Below, piece by piece: positions 29,395 through 40,105 of a stretch of 64,000 nt of DNA (the stretch's first letter is position 1; each line of letters opens with the position of its first letter). Where the stretch lies: the NCBI GenBank assembly GCA_030374805.1, contig JARGSG010000197.1, forward strand, positions 620,001 through 684,000. The letters run 5' to 3'. The notes beneath the pieces are model-generated. The model had not been told where the DNA came from, did no database searches, and saw only the letters and a program-made list of their open reading frames with translations. The DNA is from Gracilaria gracilis (lineage: Eukaryota > Rhodophyta > Florideophyceae > Gracilariales > Gracilariaceae). The position numbers and the translations under genes are program-made.

Positions 29395-30636
29395 TCAGTT
29401 CTTCATCACGTCTGCTACGTTCTGGCGATCGATTTGATCCAAGCGCTCGCGCCGATGCCTATCGCGGAGCTCCTGCTCGCAACCGTGCACAAACTGCTCA
29501 AAAACGGCCACGGCCTCGTTCAACCTGTCGCTCATCGGGCCGGCGCCGCTCTCAATCTCCGCCAGCAGCCCATCCAGCTGCGGCGCCATGGCGTGCGGCT
29601 CGAACTGCTCGGCGTTCTCGACGCGGAACGGCACGCACACGCGCCCCGTCTTGGGGTGCACGCAGAACGGCGCCTTGAGCAGATGGTTCATCTCGCGGCT
29701 GACGTTGACGTCCAGGCGCGGGTACGTGTAGCGAAACACAATGTAATCCGGCGTGGAGCGCAGCGAAAAGTCGCTGCGACTGGCCTTGTTGAGCTCTTTC
29801 TCGATGCGCTGCCACTTTTGCAGCGGCGTGCCGTGCATGTGGCGCAGGCGCGCCAGCAGGTCGGCGCGCACCGCGCCGTTGGGGATGTGCTGCAGCATGT
29901 CGCACAGCGCCTGCTCGTCGTCTAGCAGCCGTTGTTTGACGAGCATTTCGGCGAACACCGGCTCGCACAGCCGCTTTGCGCGCTTGAGACTGGGGTGCAG
30001 CGGGCTTGTGACTTGCGTTTGTCTACGGCCGCGGTTGTCTCGCCCCTCGAAGCGCAGGTGGAGGTAGTCTGCTACGGCCGATCGCTGTTCGTTGGTCATG
30101 AAGCGTGCGCGATGGTCGGCTACCCAACAATGGATGCCCCTTCTGCCCGAGTACACCCACATGATGTTGCGGAAGCCAAAGTCTTGCCTGAGGGCGGCGT
30201 CTATGACGCGCGCGGCCAGCGCCATGTACTGCCAGTTTTGGTCGCACACCTGAGTGGCGGACATGTTGGGCGCGTGGTTGATGACGTCTTCGTAGTCGGT
30301 GATATCAATGTCAAACACAAGCTCCTTTTGCACGGGGGCCAGACCGACCTGCAGCGCATGTTTATTGGCCGGCGGCTGGTTGTACACGGCGCCAATGTCG
30401 ATCTTGACGGGGGCGCGGGTCTTGAGGTTTTGCAGCAGCTGGTGGTGGTCGGTGAAGGACTTCCAGCGGATGTAGATGTCGCCCGCGAGCGTGAAGGAGA
30501 TCTCGCGGTGCGAGAGGGTTTGGTCGGAGCCGAAGCGCAGCCAGCGCGTGAAGAGGTGCAGCGGGAAGAGACGGGCGTAGTACCAGCGGAGCTTGGCTGG
30601 CAGGTCGGTGGCGGGCGGTGCGGACGGGGCCGGCAT
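29395..30636 (-). CDS. PRIM1: DNA primase small (catalytic) subunit
   Basis: Makes RNA primers in the DNA polymerase alpha-primase complex. 413 aa from the ATG at 30636 (MPAPSAPP...); the frame is open further up, but that part is low complexity. Catalytic motifs are intact: the metal-binding aspartates in ELVFDIDITDYEDV (D109, D111), then SGRRGIHCW (163-171), a further basic and aromatic core, and the final FRVENAEQF region. The short zinc-binding segment between them is unusual: where human and yeast enzymes have several cysteines ending in CxxC, only one Cys remains (VCDQNW, C131). No intron. Two strong E2F-type sites lie upstream. Confidence 0.95.
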   Translation of the reverse strand: MPAPSAPPATDLPAKLRWYYARLFPLHLFTRWLRFGSDQTLSHREISFTLAGDIYIRWKSFTDHHQLLQNLKTRAPVKIDIGAVYNQPPANKHALQVGLAPVQKELVFDIDITDYEDVINHAPNMSATQVCDQNWQYMALAARVIDAALRQDFGFRNIMWVYSGRRGIHCWVADHRARFMTNEQRSAVADYLHLRFEGRDNRGRRQTQVTSPLHPSLKRAKRLCEPVFAEMLVKQRLLDDEQALCDMLQHIPNGAVRADLLARLRHMHGTPLQKWQRIEKELNKASRSDFSLRSTPDYIVFRYTYPRLDVNVSREMNHLLKAPFCVHPKTGRVCVPFRVENAEQFEPHAMAPQLDGLLAEIESGAGPMSDRLNEAVAVFEQFVHGCEQELRDRHRRERLDQIDRQNVADVMKN

Positions 30637-30726
30637 GATGATGGGTTTTTTTTTTTTTGTTTTTGTGTAGCGACGGGGAGGATGAGTGATGAATGATGAT
30701 GAAGATGAAGAAGATGGCAAAACGAT

Positions 30727-30775
30727 GGGCGCGAAAAGTAAAAGAGCAACTGTTGGGGGAAGATTTGGCGCCAAA
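30727..30775. promoter_or_regulatory. Tandem E2F-type sites upstream of primase
   Basis: TTTGGCGCCAAA at 30764-30775 is a perfect palindromic match to the E2F/DP consensus TTTSGCGCSAAA. GGGCGCGAAAA at 30727-30737 is a second site (TTTTCGCGC on the other strand). They lie about 90-140 bp upstream of the primase ATG, a normal distance for core-proximal E2F control of a replication gene. Confidence 0.72.
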
Positions 30776-31122
30776 ACGAAAGAGCAAAGCTCTCAGCCAC
30801 GTGGGGTGGGTGGACAGCTGTACTACGTGGGTGGAGAGTTGTACGACGTGGGTGGAGAGCGTTTTGTAATGAAGAGAAAAAGGTGTTTGCGTGAGTGCGC
30901 TCCGTGCGCGTGCGTGTGTGCGTGCGTTGCGTGTGTGTGTGTAAAGGGCGCGACGGTAAGTGCGAGGTGAAGGAGCGTTGATTTGTAGAGCTTTGACGGT
31001 TGTTGATTTGGCAAACAAGAGAGGCGGCATGTTTTATTAAAGTTACTCTCCGCGCTCACGTCAGTTGTGGGGTGGCTCATACATACAGCGGGGTGATGGG
31101 AGTGGATGCGCAGAAAGGCAGT

Positions 31123-31152
31123 TGAATGAATGAATGAATGAATGAATGAATG
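31123..31152. repeat. (TGAA)n microsatellite
   Basis: Seven and a half uninterrupted TGAA units in the intergenic island. Confidence 0.9.
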
Positions 31153-32025
31153 CGGTGTCGGAGAATGGTCACAATGACGGCTGTAGCAGATAAGCAGTAT
31201 GTGTGTGTGGCGTGCAGACGGGCGAGGGAAAGGCGGGCGACGTGTAGATAACAGTGTCTAATGTTATGTATGAGGGTGGGCAAAAGGATGTTTTTTGCGG
31301 CGTGGGCACAAGTGATTTTAAGGGGGTGCAGCACAGCTGTGTGTTGTTACACGCCGTGCATGCAAACGGTGGGTGTGGCATAGCGCTGTTTTGGCGGCTT
31401 GACGCAGCTTTTGAAAAAGGAGCTCAAGCGCGAGCGATGGACGGACATATACATGTATACATACTCAACTTTACATACACGGCTGCTGCACGTCGCGTGG
31501 CGCCGTTCCACGGCGGCGGCGCGCCGCTAACGGCACGTACAACAGACGCGTGATCGATGGATAGATATGATACGCGCGCGCGGCGGCGGCGGCGGTGAGT
31601 CGCGCCGCGACCAAAACGAAGAGAAGGGAAAAAAAAAGTGAGTGAGCGGGGCGCACGGCGAGAAAAAGGCGCGCGCTTTGGGGCGCTGCGGGGGGGGCGC
31701 GCGTGGAATATAATCATGCGCTGCTGTTCCACAGGCGCGCCATGTGTATATATATTAACGGCGCGGTGGTATGAGCGGCGTTGCTACGCGCGTGCGCGGC
31801 GCGTGTAGATAGGCGTAGCGACCGCACGCTGAGCACGGCGCCCGCTGCAGCTGGCACACACACGCACACACGCGCGGAGCTGGGCGCGAACGACAGCGCT
31901 CGCGCTGCTGTTGCAAGGCGCGCGTGCGGCGCGGCGCGCCAATGGGCAGCGGCGGCGCGTCATGTGCGCGCCCAATGGGCGGCGCGCTCTCGCGCGTCGA
32001 TCCGCGACCGCGCACGAAGGGCGCG

Positions 32026-32041
32026 CACACACACCCACACA

Positions 32042-32085
<44 letters not shown>
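32026..32085. repeat. (CA)n microsatellite
   Basis: About 60 bp of CA repeat with two ACC interruptions near its left end; capable of Z-DNA together with the flanking GC alternation. Confidence 0.9.
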
Positions 32086-32086
<1 letters not shown>

Positions 32087-33209
32087 CACACGCACGCAAC
32101 GCAGCGCACACGTGATGGACGCAAGCAGTGCGCGACGGCGGCGGCGGCGCCGGAGGGAGGCGGAGGCGACGGCGGGTGACGACGGGTGACGGCGGGTGAC
32201 GGCGCGGGGGCGTCGCCGTTTGAATTGACGCGCGCGCGCACGGGGAGCCGCGTGAGAGCGGCGGCACAGCCACCGCTCTCTCTCTCTCTCTCACACACTC
32301 ACGCACTCACACACACACACAACCGCCCACAAACGCAAACACACGCGCCGGCGCGCGCGCGGGGCGTGCAATTACAGCGCGCGCGGCGCGCTGTAACGGC
32401 GCGCGCGTCACGGCGCGGTGCGTTTTTTTGTTTTTTCTTCATTCCACTCGGAGCGCGGCGCGTGCGCTGTCCCATTGGCGCGCGCTTACAGCGCGCGCGG
32501 CGCGCCGCCCAATGGCCGCGCGCGTCGGAAAACGTTTTTGTTTAGTTTTGCTAGTACCCGCTTCCGCCGCGCTGCGTAGGAGCTCTCGAGACGGGGGGGT
32601 GGGGGGGGGGGGGGGGGAGGGGGCACGCGCGCGCATTGCAGCGCCGCTTCGCAGGCGCGTTTTTGGGCGCTGGCGCGCCACACCGCCGCGGCCGCGCGTC
32701 CCAAACAGCGCAAAAAAGACGCGCTCGGCAGCAGCAGCAGCGCCCCGCAGCGGCGGCGGCAGCGGCGGCAGCGGCGGCAGCGGCGGCTGCGCTCATGACG
32801 CGCCGCCACGGCTCTCATCGCGGCTCGGCGCGCGCGCGCCACGCGCGCGCGCCACGCGCGCCACGGCGCCATAAAGGCGCGCGCGTTCCAACCCGCGCGC
32901 AGCGCGCCGCCAAACAGCTTACCGTGCGTCACGTACGTCGCGCGCCGCACGCGCTGCTGTTGTTTTTTTCGGCGCCGTCCGTGCGCTCCGCTTGCTGCGC
33001 CGCCTTGCGCTGCCGTCGTCTATAACAGCGCGCACCTCCCTGCCCCGAACTGGCGCGGCGTTTGCGCTCGCCCATCCGCCGCCGCCGCCACCACCCACCA
33101 CCACCACTGCCACTACCCACTACCCACTACCCACTACCCATTACCATCGCCAGCTTCCCCCACCAGCAGAGCACCACAGCCCCCCGTTGTACTGTTACTG
33201 CACCGCATA

Positions 33210-33337
33210 ATGTCCGCCAGCCCGCTGCCGCCGCTGAGACTGCCGCCGTTCCCGTCGCTCACCAGCCAGGTGCCGCTGCTGGCGCCGTCGCCGGCGCAGC
33301 AGCCGCACGCGCCGCTGCCGTCCGTGCGCTCGCTGTA

Positions 33338-33387
<50 letters not shown>

Positions 33388-33977
33388 GCGCGTCCAGTCG
33401 CCACGCGTCCAAGCGCGACGACGCGCTCATCGCGCAGCTGCGCAACTACACGCCGCCCGTGCCGCTCATCCGCGAGTCGTCCGAGCTGCTGTCGCACGCG
33501 CGCAGCGGCGCAGAGCCGCACCACTGCAAGATGTGCGGCTCCACGTTTCGGCGCCGCGACAACCTCATGTCGCACATCCGCGCGCAGCACAAGGGCGAAC
33601 GTCCGTTCGAGTGCAACGTGTGCGGCTACCGCTTCATCAAGAAGGACCACGCCGTCAAACACCTGCGCGTGGTGCACCTCAAGGAGCGCCCGCACGTGTG
33701 CCCGCACTGCAGCTCGCGCTTCGGCCAACGCTCCGACCTCAACAAGCACGTGCGCTCCGTGCATCTGCGCATCAAGCCGTTTGCGTGCGAGCACTGTGGC
33801 ATCAAGTTCTCGCACCGCGGCAACCAGATCCGCCACCAGCAGGTGGTGCACGAGAAGAGGAAGCCGTTCAACTGCGTGGTGTGTCGCGCCACGTTTGCCG
33901 AAAAGTCCAACCTCGTCAAGCACTGCCACGCCGTGCACCGCGACTCTTCGCTGGTGCCCACCGCGCGTCGCCACTAA
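33210..33977 (+). CDS. C2H2 zinc-finger protein with five tandem fingers
   Basis: A likely nuclear DNA-binding protein of 255 aa from the ATG at 33210. The N-terminal 100 residues are Pro/Ser-rich with a run of 14 Ser encoded by a TCG repeat. Five C2H2 fingers then follow without gaps: CKMC..H, CNVC..H, CPHC..H, CEHC..H and CVVC..H, between about residues 107 and 246. All five use the same C-X2-C-X12-H-X4-H spacing. The linkers are short (KGERPFE, LKERPHV, RIKPFA, KRKPFN) and related to but not identical with the TGEKP linker. The coding GC content is very high, matching its surroundings. The target is unknown. Confidence 0.9.
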
Positions 33978-34288
33978 CTGCTGTAGTTTACTGTGATTTT
34001 TTTGTATAAAAAAAACAAGAAATGCGCTCGCAGTTTGGCGCGCGCGCCCCTTTCCCCCTTCCCCCTTCCCCCCCCACCCCCACGCGCTGCCCGAGCCGCG
34101 GCGGCGCGCCCCCCCCCCCACCGCGGCTCTGCCCGCGCCCATGATTTTACAGATATGCTTCCTGCCAGTCACCAGTGCGCCGCCGCCCCATTTAAAGCGC
34201 GCCGTCGCTTTTTCGCCCCCTCGCGCGCCCCCTCCCCCTGCTCCCGCCCCGCAGCTCGTCTCCGTGCGCGCGCGCCCCCGTCCGTCGC

Positions 34289-34328
<40 letters not shown>

Positions 34329-35147
34329 GCCCGCGCCGCCGCCGCGCCAGTGCGCGCGCGCGCGCGCGAGCGCGCCGCGCCACACATGGGCGGCGCCGCC
34401 GTCGCCGCCTCTTGAGAGCGCCGCCTGCGGGCGGCGCAATCGTCGCGCGCGTCGGCGCCGCCCACTCCCCTAAACCCCTACCCCGTCCGCCCGCCCGCCC
34501 CGCGCGTGTGTTCCGACCGCCTTCCACGCCCGCGCCAAAGAAGCCGGCCTCACGCGGCGCTTCTCTGCGCGCGCGCGCGCGCTGTCTGCGCGGCGCGGCG
34601 CGGCGCGGCGCGGCGCGGCGGCGGCGCGCCCGCGTGGGCGACGCAGGCGCGTTGCACGGGAGCTCGCGCTGCCGCTGGCGACTGGCGCCGCCGCCGAGCG
34701 CTGGCCGTGCCGCGCGCAAAGCCTCTCTGCAGGCGCTGGCGCGCGCGCAGCACCGCCCGGGGAGGGGGGGGGGGGGACGCGGGACGCGCGGCGGCGACCA
34801 GGCACTTGCGCATGTGCTCTCCGCTTCTGCGCGGGCAAAGTGCGTAACAAGGCTCCGCGCCTGCGTGCTTTTTCGCCGCCGCTGCCGCCCCCTACCCCCG
34901 CCCCATCCCTACTTTTTGGTGCTGCTGCGCGCGACCGGTTGTGAAGCGCGGGCGCTGGCGCGACGCGGCGGTTCCGCGGGGACGCGTCGCTGGTGTTGTG
35001 CTGCGTTCGTTCGCTCTAGTCCCCACCTTAAAAAAAAAAAAAAGCCGGTTCGAGCCCGTTGCGCTCGCAGAGTGGGTGAGAAAGACCACCACCGGCGTCC
35101 AAAAGCGCCCTTCTTTATCTCTCTAGCGTGTTTGTGTTTGTTGTTAG
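33978..35147. other. GC-rich convergent intergenic region
   Basis: No gene. A CCG triplet run at 34288-34327 and six CGGCG units at 34591-34620 lie inside nearly pure GC sequence. A run of A near 35029-35042 marks the carrier gene's 3' side. Confidence 0.55.
34288..34327. repeat. (CCG)n trinucleotide repeat
   Basis: About 13 CCG units in non-coding DNA; listed because long spurious frames cross it in all phases. Confidence 0.85.
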
Positions 35148-35952
35148 TTAGAAGCGAGCTTGGCGCTCCAGCCCGAGCATGGTGCGGAACATCTCATACG
35201 AGCCCATCATGATGGCGCACGCCGGCGCCACCTTGGCCACGCGCGGCAGCGCGCCCCGAAACAGCCCGCGCACGCCGTCCGTCTCTACAATGCGCCGCGC
35301 GATCAGCGCCGACGACGCGCTGCCCACCGCCTGCCGCCTTGTCTTGATCACGTCGGCCGGCACGGTGCAGATGGCCGCCAACGCGCCCGCGCCAATGCCG
35401 GCGCCCAGATACACGCCAAACTGATTGCCGCCGCCGCTGCTCCACAGCCGCTGCGGCAGAATGGAGCGCGACGGCTCCTTGAGGCTCTCGTACGCGCTCC
35501 AGTAGATGGCCGAGAACGGCGCGTCGCGCAGCAGCGTGGGCGCCAGCCCGCGCCACCACGCGCTCACGCCGCTCTGTCGGCGCAGCTGCCGCAGCACGGA
35601 CGTCACCGTGGCGCCGCCGCCGCCCACGCCCGCCTGCAGGCTGGTGCGCGCCAGCTCCAGCGGGCTGGCCACCGTGGCCGTGGCCGAGCGCGCGCACGCG
35701 CCGGCCACCAGCGCGGTGGCGGCCGCGCCGCCGTGCGGCCAGCGCGCCGCCAGCTGCTCGTGCAGCGCCTCGTACAGCGTGAAGTACAGCCCGGTGGTCG
35801 GCACCGCCAGCAGCAGCGTCACGTTGAGCCCGCGCCACAGCCCGCGGACGCCGTCGGCGCGCACGATCTTGCGCACCGCGTCCAGCGAGCCGTCCACGTG
35901 CAGCGGGTGCTGGCATGTGGTGGCGGCGCCGCTGCTCACGCTGCTGCTGCTG

Positions 35953-35991
<39 letters not shown>

Positions 35992-36182
35992 ACCGCGCAT
36001 ACGTGCGCTTGTAGCCGTACCTTCACCACGTCCAGCGGCGTCACCACCGTGCTCACCACCGCCGCGCCCATCGTGGACGACAGCGCGTTGCGGAACACGT
36101 GCGTCGCCGCCGTGTGGCGCGGCTGCCGCGCGCCGCCGTCGTCGCGCTCGTCGCCGCTTGCAGCGCCCGCCGGCTGGCACAT
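35148..36182 (-). CDS. Mitochondrial carrier family protein, Mtm1/SLC25A39-40 like
   Basis: 344 aa from the ATG at 36182; in-frame sequence upstream lacks an ATG. Three carrier repeats are visible, each with its P-x-D/E-x-x-x signature: TPLDVVKVRLQA, SPLELARTSLQA and VPADVIKTRRQA, followed by GLWRGL, AWWRGLAPTLLRDAPFSAIYW and GLFRGALPRV. The second repeat's PLEL and RDAPFSAIYW are characteristic of the Mtm1 (yeast) and SLC25A39/40 (animal) subgroup, linked to mitochondrial glutathione import and iron-sulfur/manganese homeostasis. A run of Ser after the first signature is coded by an AGC repeat (35936-35990) and lengthens the first matrix loop. No intron. Confidence 0.88.
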
Positions 36183-36751
36183 TATGTCTTGTTGAGCTTT
36201 CTCAGCTGCGTCGCGGCTGATGAGCGCGCGCACGCGCCGCCCACCGCCGTGTCCTCTGCTCTGCTCCCGCCGTCGCCCGCCGTCGCCCGCAGTGGCCCGC
36301 ACCGCACAGCCGCACACTACTCAAACTCAGCACTTGTTTTGCTTTTTTTTTTGGTGCATATTGAATTCAGCCGCTTCGCGCTTCTACTTTCTTTTTTGCA
36401 CTTGGTCACGGAGACAAATCCCAACGAATCCAGCTTTCATCATCATCAGTTATCTTACTTGAGCTTCGTAACTATCTCTAGCTACCAGGGGTAGAGAGAG
36501 AGGCCATTCTCCCCACTTGTATAAACAACTCCTCAACACAGTTCTTGCTCACGATCCTGTTGCGCTTTGCAACTGTATGCTACAGTATGTAATCCAATAC
36601 CACGCTGCGACAGCGATTCAACATACATTCAATCGCCAACGCACTCTCGCACCTGTCCCTTGCACACACACACACACAAAACTCTTTACGTACTTCATGC
36701 AACGTGCCAATCACTTGTTGTCAACCATTGTGGCAACCTCCCTCTACAGCT
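36183..36751. other. Intergenic region between the carrier start and the M16 peptidase stop
   Basis: The carrier and M16 genes are on the same strand, so this is the carrier promoter and the M16 3' flank reversed. GC content falls steeply at about 36.3 kb, the edge of the GC-rich island. No gene or repeat beyond short homopolymers. Confidence 0.5.
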
Positions 36752-39700
36752 CTACAGCTCCCGTTTTGTTCCAAGTTGTTCAACCACGTCTTTCACGAAT
36801 GGCGGCTGCAGCGATTCCAAGCTGCACTGCTGCAGAGCCACCCCATTCTTGCACTCTTTAAACGCCTTAATCGTCTCTTGCGTGGCCCCGCTACCGCAAG
36901 TGACCACAAACAACCGCCCCGCGTCCTGCTGCAGTCGCCCTACGTGACGGTCGTACGCCCTGCCCAAGTCGTGCAATGAAACCTTCTCCACCCTTTCTTC
37001 AAGTAATCGGTCTGCCAGCGCGCTTACACAAAGTCCATCACTACTCCTCGCCATCGCCATATGCGCAATGTTATCAGGCGTTGCACGTTTCGAGTTGATC
37101 TGGAAAAGCGTGCTTGCCTTGGCAGTGTCCAGCTCCACTTCAAGTTCACCTTGCATGCACTCTTCATCGAGAGAGCCACGAAAACGCTGCAGCGCCTCCC
37201 ATATAGCGTCCCATGCGCCAGCTGCCGAAGATGATTCGTTAATGTGCAAACGCAGCTGTCCGTGCCAGCGGCTGTACGTAAGAGATGTTCCGTACGCCAG
37301 ACCGCTACTACGAACAGCCTGATACAAGTGCCCTTCCACTCGACCCACCATTTCTACCAACACTGTCAAAGCACTCCAATCGTCATCACCTTCATGCACA
37401 GCGCAATCAACGCCCACAGCAACGCACGTACTTTCAACCCCTCCGACGCCCACGATTCGACCAACCGTTTGCTTGCTCAGCACATCACTCAGCGACGCGT
37501 ACTTTCGTCTGCATATTGCGTTGGGATACACCTTCCTTTTCTCATTGCTCAATGAGCCCTTCGACGCCCTGTGCTGCTGTGCCCAATGACGAGCGAGCGC
37601 TGCTTGAGCAGCCTCCGGATGTCGCGCTGTTACTTGAATGAATATGTCTTCAGGGCGCCGCTCTTGTCGCAAGCAATCAAGAACGCATTGTATCCTCTGC
37701 AAAATCGCTTCTTGACAATCTTTTGGTCCTTCTTTCCGCGTCAACTCTTCCGAAATGAATGACAACAACGAATGATTTCCAATGCAGTTATCAAACATGA
37801 AATTGGGAATAGACGCATTCTCAATAGAGCTATCAAACATGCCACTCGGAGTGGTGATGCCGTCTCGCTTCTCCGCTTCTAGATACGGAAGCAACATCAT
37901 CGCTGATGATAGTGTCACTGATCCGTCACGCATATCTGAGGTACAGTCTGCCAGTAATGACTGTGAGACCGCTGCAACTCTTTCTGCCGTCACTTCTGTT
38001 CGGAACAGATTCAATAGTATGAGCTTGGTTGCTTCCTCAAAACAGTTCGGAGTGCTTGCGTACTCAATCCCAAAGCAGTTGTCCGCCAGACCACCGTTCA
38101 AGCCTAAAAACACCCCAGAAAGTGTGTTGATGCTGATTCTGTCCAGCGCTCTTGCATTCTCCGTGTACGAAATACGGGATCCATCAGCTAATACAATATC
38201 ACTGCTGAGCATAAGCTCGCGGAGCAGAGGAAGAAATATCCTGTGTGACAATGGCAGAACGGATGTATCGATCAACAGTGAACAGCGGACAATGTCGGTT
38301 TCCAACTTCACTGATTGAGCAACAAAATAGTTCGTTTCGGTTTGAGTAATAGAGTACGACCATCTCGATATGTTTGCAGTTGACGGAATCGGCGGAAAGG
38401 ACAAACTGTCAAATGAACCCGGCTTCAGAGAAGCAATTTTATCTTCATTAGCTTTGCCCAGAGCATCAAGCCTATCTTTCCCAATCAGTTCGATGCGGCG
38501 TTGAAGCGATTGCTTCTCCTTGTTTGCAAATGTGTCCGCAAGAGTGGAATCTGGAACTATGACGATTTCGACGCGAGGTGCTTGCACAAACACTGTTCGC
38601 AGCAAATCCAACCAAAACTCCTCCTTCTTATTATAAAGCGTGTCGTACATCTCCAGTGCACCTCGGACTGTTTCCCCGATTCTGATGTTACTGCTTTCCC
38701 CGTACAAGACATCTTCGACTAAAAGGCCCGCTACAACCGAGTGGCACTCAGACTCCAGTGATGTCAAGTAGCCTTCCCTCTCACTCTTGATGATCGCATG
38801 GATATCCTCTAATCCACCTGGGAGCTTTCCAGAACGCAAAATGTCTTGAAAGAATTCCACAACCATATCCTCAACTTCACCTGATGTCAACAGAGACCCT
38901 TGTCCATCGTCAACACTGAATTCGTTGCTTGCCTCTTGTACTTCCTCGCCTTCTCCAGCTTCCTCGTCATCGCTATCAAAGGCCTCATCATCATGTTCCG
39001 CATGTTTTATTCCTTCAAGTGATATCTCGATTATACTTGTATCACGAAACACTTCAACTGAGAAGGATATATCGCTGGCGATTTGACTTTCCGTTTCAAC
39101 GAATCTTTGTCGCATTGGCGACCACACCTCGCTCGTAAAATATTCCAAAAGAACTTCGATGGCCATGTTTGTTATCCCATTAGCGATTCCAAATCCTCGC
39201 CATCCAAACACTACTGTACCAAGTTCAGTATCAGAACATGGGAATGGAACCACTTTTCGCTTCCGAGACGCAAGGGGTTGTAAGTTGAGAGGGTTTCGCC
39301 ATTGTGGGACACCGGGTTTGAATCCAGGAGCACTAGAGACATCATCTAGTTCAGGTTTGATGCAGTTAAGCAATTCGCTGGGTATAATTTGACTGCCACC
39401 GACAAGTATATTAACATTCGCTCCGCAATACTGATCTTGATGGAAGCGCATGATTTCTTCATTGGAAAGATGCCTTATGTCTTCACACAGACCTCCGGAC
39501 TCCAAAGAGAGAGGGGTTCCAGATAGTAGTAAACCACGTAATTCGCGGTCAGTAACATCAGACTCCGTGTGCTCCCGGGCTTGCATCTCACAGAATACAA
39601 CGCCGGCCTCCTTTCCGTCAGACCGAGTGTGATACACTTCGCTAGCAAACGAAGCGTCGTTAATCTTCGGTCGCAGAACATGATCAAGAAGGCAGGGCAA

Positions 39701-40105
39701 GAGATTGGCAAACCCATCAAACCCAGCAGTATCGCATGTATAAGCAGTATGGTCGTTTCCAGTCCAAGCGTTTGTTCCATCTGCAATGCAGCGACAAGCA
39801 AGACTGTCAAGATAACCTCGAACAGGATGTTTGTGAGAACCTAGGAATACGATATGCTCCAATGTGTGAGGATGGCCTGCATTCGAAATAGGGCGAGTTC
39901 CCACTACGATTGTTCCCGATACAATTGGTCCCGGCGCTGCAAACATGACAATCTTAACTTGAGACTTCTTGTGTCGGAATGCAAGAATTCCATTTGCTCC
40001 GAGTGGTCCGTGTGGAGATCCCTGAGGAATGCTCGCTCCTTGCTCGAATACAGGAATTGCTTCGAACCCATCCTCAATACAACCGTCGAATGGGATTGCA
40101 CTCAT
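36752..40105 (-). CDS. M16-family zinc metallopeptidase, large YOL098C/Mug138-like type
   Basis: 1,117 aa from a clear ATG at 40105. The inverted zinc motif HxxEH is present as H80-T-L-E83-H84 in GHPHTLEHIVFLGS, with the expected downstream glutamates in the AGVVFCEMQ region. The full length fits the four-domain insulinase fold in which only the first domain is catalytic. The best family match by eye is the fungal cytosolic M16C group (S. cerevisiae YOL098C, S. pombe mug138), not the mitochondrial presequence peptidase, because the RGYLDSLACRCIADGTNAWTGNDHTAYTCDTAG stretch is characteristic. Substrates are unknown. No intron; divergent from bL34. Confidence 0.85.
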   Translation of the reverse strand: MSAIPFDGCIEDGFEAIPVFEQGASIPQGSPHGPLGANGILAFRHKKSQVKIVMFAAPGPIVSGTIVVGTRPISNAGHPHTLEHIVFLGSHKHPVRGYLDSLACRCIADGTNAWTGNDHTAYTCDTAGFDGFANLLPCLLDHVLRPKINDASFASEVYHTRSDGKEAGVVFCEMQAREHTESDVTDRELRGLLLSGTPLSLESGGLCEDIRHLSNEEIMRFHQDQYCGANVNILVGGSQIIPSELLNCIKPELDDVSSAPGFKPGVPQWRNPLNLQPLASRKRKVVPFPCSDTELGTVVFGWRGFGIANGITNMAIEVLLEYFTSEVWSPMRQRFVETESQIASDISFSVEVFRDTSIIEISLEGIKHAEHDDEAFDSDDEEAGEGEEVQEASNEFSVDDGQGSLLTSGEVEDMVVEFFQDILRSGKLPGGLEDIHAIIKSEREGYLTSLESECHSVVAGLLVEDVLYGESSNIRIGETVRGALEMYDTLYNKKEEFWLDLLRTVFVQAPRVEIVIVPDSTLADTFANKEKQSLQRRIELIGKDRLDALGKANEDKIASLKPGSFDSLSFPPIPSTANISRWSYSITQTETNYFVAQSVKLETDIVRCSLLIDTSVLPLSHRIFLPLLRELMLSSDIVLADGSRISYTENARALDRISINTLSGVFLGLNGGLADNCFGIEYASTPNCFEEATKLILLNLFRTEVTAERVAAVSQSLLADCTSDMRDGSVTLSSAMMLLPYLEAEKRDGITTPSGMFDSSIENASIPNFMFDNCIGNHSLLSFISEELTRKEGPKDCQEAILQRIQCVLDCLRQERRPEDIFIQVTARHPEAAQAALARHWAQQHRASKGSLSNEKRKVYPNAICRRKYASLSDVLSKQTVGRIVGVGGVESTCVAVGVDCAVHEGDDDWSALTVLVEMVGRVEGHLYQAVRSSGLAYGTSLTYSRWHGQLRLHINESSSAAGAWDAIWEALQRFRGSLDEECMQGELEVELDTAKASTLFQINSKRATPDNIAHMAMARSSDGLCVSALADRLLEERVEKVSLHDLGRAYDRHVGRLQQDAGRLFVVTCGSGATQETIKAFKECKNGVALQQCSLESLQPPFVKDVVEQLGTKREL

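Larger units (their letters stand above)
30637..33209. other. GC-rich intergenic island with simple repeats
   Basis: About 2.6 kb between divergent primase and C2H2 genes. The first 250 bp is the primase promoter. From about 31.4 kb the sequence becomes dominated by GCGCGC and GGCGCGCC words, with CCAAT/ATTGG boxes, a TGAA tetranucleotide run, a CA microsatellite, CT repeats near 32280 and homopolymer runs. Long frames in all phases are the by-product of stop-codon scarcity at this GC content. Confidence 0.65.

Noticed and set aside
33062..34439. Frames of 315 and 414 codons overlapping the C2H2 gene on both strands
   Set aside because: Shadow frames in very GC-rich DNA; the zinc-finger frame has clear domain evidence and the others are Arg/Ala-rich by composition only.
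35160..36180. Frames of 284 and 328 codons overlapping the mitochondrial carrier
   Set aside because: Same reason: stop-poor GC-rich sequence. Only the carrier frame has family motifs.
31400..36300. GC-rich island as horizontally transferred DNA
   Set aside because: Its genes are ordinary eukaryotic ones and the compositional change follows simple repeats and CpG density, with no foreign gene content.
36752..40105. M16 gene as the mitochondrial presequence peptidase
   Set aside because: No targeting peptide and the motifs around the zinc site fit the large cytosolic YOL098C-like group better.
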